Assembly: GCF_900108065.1 (NCBI RefSeq)
Contig: NZ_FNVQ01000001.1
Coordinates: 1,860,001-1,924,000 of the forward strand
Origin: Marinobacterium lutimaris
GTDB taxonomy: Bacteria > Pseudomonadota > Gammaproteobacteria > Pseudomonadales > Balneatricaceae
DNA: 64,000 nucleotides
Direction of reading: 5' to 3'
The notes below the pieces were generated by a model. The model was given only the letters and a program-made list of their open reading frames with translations, was not told where the DNA came from and ran no database searches. A program made the translations under genes and the position numbers. Below are positions 55,495-64,000 of this stretch, piece after piece. Each line of letters starts with the position of its first letter. Within the stretch, counting starts at the first letter, position 1.

Positions 55495-55554
55495 ATCGCC
55501 AAGTGCTAAAAGCCCGCCTTCAAACGATGTTATGCCGAGCGGCAAACGCTGCTG

Positions 55555-55920
55555 TTACGACGTTTTCTCGTAAACAATAAACCGCTTTTTCGTCGCTTCA
55601 ACCACTTTCCAGGTTCCGCTAAAACCTGCCGGGATGACAAACTCATCCTTCTCTTTAACGGTAAATACTTCCCCTTCCGCGGAGGTAATCACACTTTCAC
55701 CCTCAAGGATGCAGCAATACTCCTCCTCGGTATAACTGACTCGCCATTCACCGATTTCACTGGCCCAGATACCCGCAAAGAACTGCGCGCTTTTATCCTG
55801 ATATTCAACCCATAATGACTGCTTGGGGTTACCGCTGATCAGCTTCTCTTGATCGATATAGTACTCTTCCACTGCAACGCTCGGGGCAGCGGCGAGCATC
55901 AGAGGTTTAAGCCCTGGCAT
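55555..55920 (-). CDS. Cupin domain protein
   Basis: This 121-residue single cupin domain is similar to the DUF861/EutQ-like group. The two cupin motifs are ASEIGEWRVSYTEEEYCCILEGE and DEFVIPAGFSGTWKVVE. The metal-binding His of classical cupins are lacking in motif 1, so it may not be an enzyme. AGGAGA is 5 bases before the ATG. It converges with the decarboxylase and could relate to polyamine or amino acid metabolism, but no link is proven. Confidence 0.78.
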   Translation of the reverse strand: MPGLKPLMLAAAPSVAVEEYYIDQEKLISGNPKQSLWVEYQDKSAQFFAGIWASEIGEWRVSYTEEEYCCILEGESVITSAEGEVFTVKEKDEFVIPAGFSGTWKVVEATKKRFIVYEKTS

Positions 55921-56254
55921 AAGATTCTCCTGAGATTAATATTGAGCCGATTGTCGCTGAATGCAGGGATACTGAACATCTACCCTAAGGGGTATATATG
56001 CGCATAAATAGCGCCAAGGGAGAGCTAACAAACGACGCAGATCAGCTATTGCGGACATCAGGACGAACGTGAACCGTCGTTTCTGAAGCCAGACCCGATA
56101 CAGGCAGGTGTGAGTTACAACGAGCTGGTACAACGAACAGGTACCAGTGAAAAGAGACAGGGAAAATCGGTTGCGCCCAACTGATAGCTATCAGTGTCAG
56201 CCAACCTGAACCTGCGACCGAGATTGGTCGCAGGGGCGAAATAGATCCAAGGGA
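55921..56254. other. Gene-free stretch with two dyads
   Basis: No convincing gene. CTGATAGCTATCAG (56181-56194) is a perfect 14-base palindrome. CCTGCGACC and GGTCGCAGG (56211-56234) are a perfect 9-bp hairpin, which may end the transcript of the small gene at 56255-56536 (minus strand). A 65-codon frame at 55936-56133 has no support. Confidence 0.5.
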
Positions 56255-56536
56255 TCAGCTCTGGGTCGGAGTTTCTTCTTTTTCTTTTTTCTCGACCGCC
56301 TGCTTCAACGCTTTGCGCTCAGACTTGCTGAGCCACTTATCGATCCACTCCTCGATCTGAGAGCGCTTGGAAGAGGTCTTGCACCATTCCTTATAGGCCT
56401 TTACATGCTTCTTGCTGACCCCTGGCTTGCCGTCTTCCTTCTCGGCAATGCACTTTTCGGGAAACAGCGGGTTGTTGGCGAACTGGCGATCGACCCACCA
56501 GCCAACTACTCCTTTATCACCCTTGCTCAACTTCAT
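56255..56536 (-). CDS. Small Lys-rich protein of unknown function
   Basis: I do not recognise this 93-residue protein. It is highly charged, with 20 or more Lys, and has no membrane segment. Two helical stretches are apparent, KHVKAYKEWCKTSSKRSQIEEWIDKWLS and the Lys/Glu-rich tail. It may bind nucleic acid. GAGG lies 7 bases before the ATG, and the frame is compact, so it is probably real. It is divergent from astC across about 200 bases. Confidence 0.62.
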   Translation of the reverse strand: MKLSKGDKGVVGWWVDRQFANNPLFPEKCIAEKEDGKPGVSKKHVKAYKEWCKTSSKRSQIEEWIDKWLSKSERKALKQAVEKKEKEETPTQS

Positions 56537-56733
56537 CGAATAACCTCGGTTGAATAAAATATTGCGCGGCAGATTCTACAACCATAGGCGCGTATTTCGA
56601 TGACAGTTTGATTAAAAACACCCTATACATTGGTACTACAACGTAGCGACCGGAATCTCAGTAGCATCGGATTCTGGACGAATACGTCTTCAGGTTCATA
56701 CTCATGTAAGAACAGTTTTTCATGAGGTATCAC

Positions 56734-57966
56734 ATGAACGATCAGATCTCCCGAGCCAACTTCGACCAGGTAATGGTGCCCTGCTACTCACCGGCGGATG
56801 TCATCCCGGTACGCGGAGAGGGCTCCAGGCTCTGGGACCAGCAGGGCCGTGAATATATCGACCTGGCGGGCGGTATCGCCGTCAACTGCCTGGGTCATCG
56901 CCACCCGGCGCTGATGCAGGCTCTGCAGGAACAGGCCGACCGGGTCTGGCACCTGAGCAACGTTTTTACCAACGAACCGGCACTGGAACTGGCCAAACGG
57001 CTCACCGAACTCACCTTCGCTGAACAGGTTTTCTTCGCCAACTCCGGGGCCGAGGCAAACGAAGCCGCATTTAAACTGGCACGTAAGTACGCCTACGACC
57101 ACGCAGGCCCAGACAGCGGCAAGCACGAGATCATCTCCTTCAATGGCAGCTTTCACGGCCGCACCCTGTTCACCGTCAGCGTCGGCGGCCAGCTGAAGTA
57201 CCGCCAGGGCTTTGAGCCGGTGCCCGGCGGCATCACTCACCTGCCATACAATGACAAGGCCGCGCTGGAACTGGCCGTCAGCGACAAAACCTGTGCCATC
57301 GTAATGGAACCGGTGCTAGGCGAGGGCGGCGTGATACCCGCCGACCCCGAATTTGTGCGCCTGGCGCGCACCCTCTGCGACCGTCACGATGCCCTGCTGG
57401 TGTTCGATGAGGTACAGACCGGCGCCGGCCGCACCGGCTCGCTTTACGCGCACCAGGCGCTTGGCGTTACGCCGGATATCCTGACCTCCGCCAAAGGACT
57501 TGGCGGCGGCTTTCCCATAGGGGCTATGCTGACCAGCCGTAAAGTGGGCGCCAGTTTTGGCGTTGGCAGCCATGGCACCACCTACGGCGGCAACCCGCTG
57601 GCCTGTGCCGTGGCGCTTGCCGTGATCAATACACTGGACGACCCGGCTTTGATGGCTGGCGTTGAACGTAAATCAGAACTTATCCGCTCGGAGCTGACCG
57701 CCCTGAGCCAGCGCCATGGATTCTTCAGTGAGATTCGTGGCCGCGGCCTGCTGCTCGGCGCAGAACTGGCACACCACTGGAAAGGGCAGGCCAAACGGGT
57801 GCTGGACGCGTGTCGCAATCAGGGACTGATGCTGCTGATGGCTGGCCCCGATGTTATCCGTCTGACCCCATCACTGATCATCCCGGACGCCGATATCCAA
57901 GAGGCGATTACCCGCCTCGACCGGGCACTGAACGATCTGGTTGCGGAGGGACCGACGGGGAGCTGA
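56734..57966 (+). CDS. astC: Succinylornithine/acetylornithine aminotransferase AstC
   Basis: This 410-residue class III PLP aminotransferase is close to E. coli AstC (406). It converts N2-succinylornithine to succinylglutamate semialdehyde. [16 protein letters not shown], the [11 protein letters not shown] and the PLP-lysine in [10 protein letters not shown] are present. It may also act as ArgD in synthesis, but its place in an astCDB cluster favours catabolism. I chose ATG 56734 (GAGG 8 bases upstream); ATG 56722 is in frame. The M20 gene follows after 24 bases. Confidence 0.93.
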   Translation: MNDQISRANFDQVMVPCYSPADVIPVRGEGSRLWDQQGREYIDLAGGIAVNCLGHRHPALMQALQEQADRVWHLSNVFTNEPALELAKRLTELTFAEQVFFANSGAEANEAAFKLARKYAYDHAGPDSGKHEIISFNGSFHGRTLFTVSVGGQLKYRQGFEPVPGGITHLPYNDKAALELAVSDKTCAIVMEPVLGEGGVIPADPEFVRLARTLCDRHDALLVFDEVQTGAGRTGSLYAHQALGVTPDILTSAKGLGGGFPIGAMLTSRKVGASFGVGSHGTTYGGNPLACAVALAVINTLDDPALMAGVERKSELIRSELTALSQRHGFFSEIRGRGLLLGAELAHHWKGQAKRVLDACRNQGLMLLMAGPDVIRLTPSLIIPDADIQEAITRLDRALNDLVAEGPTGS

Positions 57967-57990
57967 GCGCGCAAAACGGGAGTATCCAAG

Positions 57991-59235
57991 ATGAACCTGA
58001 GCGCCTACCAAACAGAACTGGACTGGATAACCAGTCAACAGCAGGCGATGCTGCATGCCACCAGTGAGCTCGCGCTGATCAACTCCGGCTCTATGAACGT
58101 TCAGGGTATCGAGCGTGTCGGCGACCGCCTGCTGCAATACAGCGCCCCGCTGGACGCGGAACAAAAGCGCATCGATCTGCCCCCCCTGGAAGAGATCAAC
58201 GACCGGGGAGAGCTGCACAACCGTTCTGTGGGAGCGGCCATCCGTCTGCGTAAACACCCCCAGGCGGAGCGCCAGATACTGCTATGCGGCCACATGGACA
58301 CGGTCTTTGCGCCCGATTCGCCCTTTCAGGAGCTGACCTGGCTTGATGCCAACCGCCTTAACGGGCCGGGCGTCACCGACATGAAAGGCGGGCTGGTCAT
58401 TATGATCCATGCGCTGATAGCGCTGGAGCGCAGCGCCCTGGCGGGCAAGCTCGGCTGGACGCTGATCTTCAACCCGGACGAAGAGATTGGCTCGCCCTGC
58501 TCCGACATCCTGATCACCGATGCCGCCAAACACGCGCAGCTTGGACTGGTGTTCGAACCCGCCCTGCCCGATGGCAGTTTCGCCGGTGAGCGCAAGGGCA
58601 GTGGCAATTTCACCCTGGTGATGCGGGGCCGGGCGGCCCACGCCGGCCGTGATATCGGCAGCGGTCGCAACGCTATTCGGGCCCTGTGCGACTTTATCTC
58701 CGCACTGGATAACCTGAACGGCCAACGCGAGGGCGTCACTATCAACCCGGCACGCTTCAACGGCGGAGGCCCCTTGAACCAGGTGCCTGATCTTGCCGTC
58801 GCCCGCTTTAACGTGCGCACCCGCAAAAAGGAGGACGAACACTGGATTCAGCAACAGCTGAATGCGCTGAGTGCAGAGATCAACGCCCGGGACGGCCTGT
58901 CTCTGCGTATTCACGGCGGCTTTTCGCGGCCCCCTAAGCAACTGACACCGGCTGCGCACGAACTGGCGGCGCTCCTCGCGGAGTGCGGTTCGGCACTGGA
59001 TATTCCGGTGCACTGGAGCGCTACGGGGGGCTGCTGCGACGGCAACAACATCGCAGCCCAGGGGATTCCGGTTATCGACACCCTTGGTGCTGAGGGTGGC
59101 TGTATTCACAGCAGCGAGGAGTTTCTGATCGTCGACAGTCTGAACCGCCGCGCTAGGCTCACCGCACTGCTGCTCTTTTCACTCGCCGAGGGTCAGCTGG
59201 ATTACCAGCTCTGGCCCCAGCTGACCAGCCGCTAA
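57991..59235 (+). CDS. M20-family metallopeptidase/deacylase in the ast operon
   Basis: This 414-residue zinc hydrolase of the M20 family (ArgE/DapE/CPG2) has all metal and catalytic residues: HMDTVF (His and Asp), GPGVTDMKGG (bridging Asp), DEEIGSP (catalytic Glu and Glu ligand), FEPALPDG (Glu) and the C-terminal EGGCIHSSEEF (His). The lid domain is at about 195-310. It lies between astC and astD, where astA or astE would be expected. N-succinylglutamate desuccinylation, as a substitute for AstE, is an inference; glutamate carboxypeptidase activity is the alternative. Its ATG has GGGAG 8 bases upstream. Confidence 0.88.
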   Translation: MNLSAYQTELDWITSQQQAMLHATSELALINSGSMNVQGIERVGDRLLQYSAPLDAEQKRIDLPPLEEINDRGELHNRSVGAAIRLRKHPQAERQILLCGHMDTVFAPDSPFQELTWLDANRLNGPGVTDMKGGLVIMIHALIALERSALAGKLGWTLIFNPDEEIGSPCSDILITDAAKHAQLGLVFEPALPDGSFAGERKGSGNFTLVMRGRAAHAGRDIGSGRNAIRALCDFISALDNLNGQREGVTINPARFNGGGPLNQVPDLAVARFNVRTRKKEDEHWIQQQLNALSAEINARDGLSLRIHGGFSRPPKQLTPAAHELAALLAECGSALDIPVHWSATGGCCDGNNIAAQGIPVIDTLGAEGGCIHSSEEFLIVDSLNRRARLTALLLFSLAEGQLDYQLWPQLTSR

Positions 59236-62078
<2,843 letters not shown>

Positions 62079-62148
62079 AGCAGCTCTCCGGTCTAAACAG
62101 ACGTGCAAAGTACTCATCTAACCACAAGCCAAGCAATAAGGCGCCGGT

Positions 62149-62541
62149 TTAGCCCTGCACCACGCGACCGCGGTAAATCCGCACCGAGCGACGCGGCACT
62201 TCGGTCTGAGGCTTGCTGGCAGGCGATTCGGCGCGCTGGTATTCCGCGATACCCAACTGGCTCAGCAGCGCCTGGGCCTGTTCCGGCAGCAAGGTTTCCT
62301 GCAGCGGGAAAATCAACTCGGCGGTGAAAGAAAACCTCAGGCCCTGTGCCCGGTTGAGCGCCTCTGCCGCCCCGTCGCCATTGGCTCCGGCGTAGGTCAG
62401 GCCCAGTATCTGTCCGTTGTGCAACACGATCTGTCCCGATTTATTATCGGCGCAAGCCAGAAAGAAGGTGCCTGTCCGTTCAGCTTCACAATGATCGAAC
62501 AACGCGTGCCAGAGTGCTTCGGTCTCATTCGGAATGCTCAT
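62149..62541 (-). CDS. DUF4388-like small protein
   Basis: This 130-residue protein has the pattern of DUF4388 (PATAN-like): GTFFLACADNKSGQIVLHNGQILGLTYAG, then GAAEALNRAQGLRFSF, in which a strand pair is followed by an input-dependent helix. Such domains occur in bacterial signalling and gliding proteins. Function here is unknown. I chose ATG 62541 with AGGA 9 bases upstream; the frame opens at 62670 but that stretch lies over a terminator. It is on the same strand as the min genes but separated by their terminator. Confidence 0.62.
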   Translation of the reverse strand: MSIPNETEALWHALFDHCEAERTGTFFLACADNKSGQIVLHNGQILGLTYAGANGDGAAEALNRAQGLRFSFTAELIFPLQETLLPEQAQALLSQLGIAEYQRAESPASKPQTEVPRRSVRIYRGRVVQG

Positions 62542-62670
62542 AATCCAATCCTTGAACGCTAAGATTCGGGAGGAATGGAAAGAGCCAAGCAATAGTTGAA
62601 CCAGTCGAACATTTTCCCGGATATAGCTGTTAAACCAGCGGCTATATCCAGAGAAAACGGGTAGGTCCAC

Positions 62671-62703
62671 GAAAAAAGCGCGGCCTCATAGAAGAGGCCG
62701 CGC
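62671..62703 (-). terminator. Rho-independent terminator after minE
   Basis: On the minus strand GCGCGGCCTC (62703-62694) pairs with GAGGCCGCGC (62687-62678) in a perfect 10-bp stem, followed by six T. It closes the minCDE operon. Confidence 0.92.
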
Positions 62704-62767
62704 CTTGTTTCAGCGCACCCGGCGGATAACCGGCACCAAAGAGGATCAACACCGCAGGGGCGCGGGA

Positions 62768-63022
62768 TCAGTCCTTGGCGTGCTCCGGCAGAGTAACGTT
62801 CAACTCCAGAATCGAGCAGTTTTCATCCAGGTTTACCTGGACATCATCGACATCGATGTCGACGTAACGGGAGATTACCGCGAGAATCTCCTGCTGCATC
62901 TGTGGCAGATAGTCCGGCTGGTTACGCTGGTTGCGCTCATAGGCAACCAGCACCTGCAGGCGTTCCTTGGCGACGGTAGCCGAGGTCTGCTTCTTGGAGC
63001 GGAAATAACTCAGAATACCCAT
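62768..63022 (-). CDS. minE: Cell division topological specificity factor MinE
   Basis: This 84-residue protein has the basic, membrane-seeking N-terminus (LSYFRSKKQ), the anti-MinCD helix ([18 protein letters not shown]) and the C-terminal topological domain. It stimulates MinD ATPase to drive pole-to-pole oscillation. It directly follows minD (one base shared at 63022) and is last in minCDE. Confidence 0.95.
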   Translation of the reverse strand: MGILSYFRSKKQTSATVAKERLQVLVAYERNQRNQPDYLPQMQQEILAVISRYVDIDVDDVQVNLDENCSILELNVTLPEHAKD

Positions 63023-63834
63023 TAGCCCTTCCTGCCGAATACGCGGCTGAACAATCCTTTGCGCTGTACTTCGAGGAAGCGGTGCTCACGCTCCTCGCCG
63101 AGGAAACGGCCGATCGCATCCATATACGCCTGGCCGGCATCGCTCTCGCTGTCCAGCACTACCGGCTGCCCCTGGTTGGAGGCTTTCAGCACCGCCTCGG
63201 ATTCAGGCACCACACCCAGCAGAGGAATCGCCAGAATCTCCTGCACGTCTTCAACGCTGAGCATCTCGCCGGCCTGTACCCGAGCCGGGTTATAGCGGGT
63301 CAGCAGCAGATGCTCTTTCACATGTTCGCCGTTTTCCGCCTTGCGTGACTTGCTCTGCAGCACGCCGAGAATACGGTCGGAGTCACGCACGGAGCTGACT
63401 TCCGGGTTGGTGACGACGATGGCCGTATCGGCAAAGTACAGCGCCAGCTGGGCACCTTTCTCGATACCCGCCGGGGAGTCACAGACGATGTAATCGAACA
63501 TCTCTGAAAGCTCGTTCAGGACGCGCTCCACGCCTTCGTGGCTCAGCGCATCCTTATCGCGTGTCTGGGAGGCCGGCAGGATATAGAGTCCCTCGGTACG
63601 CTTGTCCCGGATCAGCGCCTGATTCAGTGTCGCTTCGTTGTTGATCACGTTGACCAGGTCGAACACAACGCGGCGTTCACAGCCCATGATCAGGTCCAGG
63701 TTACGCAGGCCTACGTCGAAATCGACCAGAACAGTCTTGTGCCCGCGCAGGGCCAGTCCAGTACCGATTGCCGCACTGCTGGTCGTTTTGCCGACCCCGC
63801 CCTTACCGGACGTCACAACAATAATTTCAGCCAT
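63022..63834 (-). CDS. minD: Septum site-determining ATPase MinD
   Basis: This 270-residue ParA-type ATPase has a deviant Walker A KGGVGKTT at residues 11-18, [12 protein letters not shown] (Walker A') and [12 protein letters not shown] (Walker B). The C-terminal [11 protein letters not shown] is the amphipathic membrane-targeting helix. It recruits MinC to the membrane to block division at the poles. minE follows and minC precedes it by 69 bases. Confidence 0.97.
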   Translation of the reverse strand: MAEIIVVTSGKGGVGKTTSSAAIGTGLALRGHKTVLVDFDVGLRNLDLIMGCERRVVFDLVNVINNEATLNQALIRDKRTEGLYILPASQTRDKDALSHEGVERVLNELSEMFDYIVCDSPAGIEKGAQLALYFADTAIVVTNPEVSSVRDSDRILGVLQSKSRKAENGEHVKEHLLLTRYNPARVQAGEMLSVEDVQEILAIPLLGVVPESEAVLKASNQGQPVVLDSESDAGQAYMDAIGRFLGEEREHRFLEVQRKGLFSRVFGRKG

Positions 63835-63903
63835 TTACACAGTTTCCATACATATGGATTAAACAGGTTCAGGTGCAGTTTTATTTTTTGCTTACAACTT
63901 ATC

Positions 63904-64000
63904 TTACAACAGCACCGTATCCAGCCGGGTCCCGGACAGGTGAGCCTGTACGGGTTTCTTCCAGTGCTCACTCTGTAGATCTTCGCACGCTTTGAAGTAA
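63904..64000 (-). CDS. minC: Septum inhibitor MinC, C-terminal end only
   Basis: The last 32 codons of a frame on the minus strand, ending at 63904, continue past the window edge. The residues HWKKPVQAHLSGTRLDTVLL fit the final strand of the MinC C-terminal beta-helix, and the place upstream of minD is the standard minC position. The call depends on both. Confidence 0.75.
   Translation of the reverse strand, partial: YFKACEDLQSEHWKKPVQAHLSGTRLDTVLL

Overview
The window is chromosomal DNA from a Gram-negative gammaproteobacterium. The evidence is the Rsx/Rnf complex followed by nth, nrdA-nrdB-yfaE, minCDE, a TonB-dependent receptor, the arginine succinyltransferase (AST) genes and an NhaD-type antiporter. 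An Oceanospirillales/Marinobacterium-like marine bacterium fits best, but this is inferred from gene content and not tested. I see no insertion sequence, prophage, plasmid or CRISPR array. The window opens inside a membrane protein with a degenerate GGDEF domain and ends inside minC.

Layout. 1-7.8 kb: degenerate GGDEF protein, SmrA, an anchored protein of unknown function, a glutathione transferase, DeaD RNA helicase, a GIY-YIG nuclease, TrmN6 and NhaD. 7.9-18.4 kb: assimilatory sulfur metabolism (cysG, an unrecognised 705-residue exported protein, cysH, a DUF934 gene, cysI, a TauE/SafE exporter, then divergent cysD-cysN). CysN carries a C-terminal tail that looks like a dead APS kinase. 18.5-27.4 kb: rsxABCDGE, a CheY-CheC/CheX fusion and a GGDEF diguanylate cyclase, then nth. 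28-32 kb: class Ia ribonucleotide reductase with ferredoxin YfaE and two NrdR boxes upstream. 32.2-32.7 kb: tRNA-Tyr with a strong promoter, followed by tandem copies of its own 3' end plus terminator. 32.8-37.4 kb: DegQ protease, an HPF-like protein, a small exported protein, a TMEM165-type transporter behind a yybP-ykoY manganese riboswitch, and purK-purE.

37.5-46.5 kb is an iron-siderophore uptake locus with two Fur boxes: FhuF-like reductase, ATPase, binding protein, fused permease, an ABC exporter and a TonB-dependent receptor. 46.5-52.7 kb holds a lipoprotein, an AEC carrier, nifX, fadD and a secreted subtilisin. The nifX gene is the main surprise. It stands alone, but upstream it has a sigma-54 -24/-12 element and a TGT-N10-ACA NifA site at the usual distance, so the organism probably fixes nitrogen using genes elsewhere. 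53.1-56.5 kb has a lysine/arginine/ornithine decarboxylase, a cupin and a small Lys-rich protein. 56.7-62.1 kb is an arginine-catabolic operon astC-(M20 peptidase)-astD-astB without astA or astE; the M20 enzyme is a candidate replacement for AstE. 62.1-64 kb holds a DUF4388-like protein and minE-minD-minC.

Functional links: CysG makes the siroheme used by CysI. CysD/CysN activate sulfate and CysH reduces the product to sulfite for CysI. YfaE maintains the NrdB cofactor. Rsx proteins, the 2Fe-2S/4Fe-4S proteins, nitrogenase (if present) and the reductase all add to iron demand, which the Fur-controlled locus would serve.
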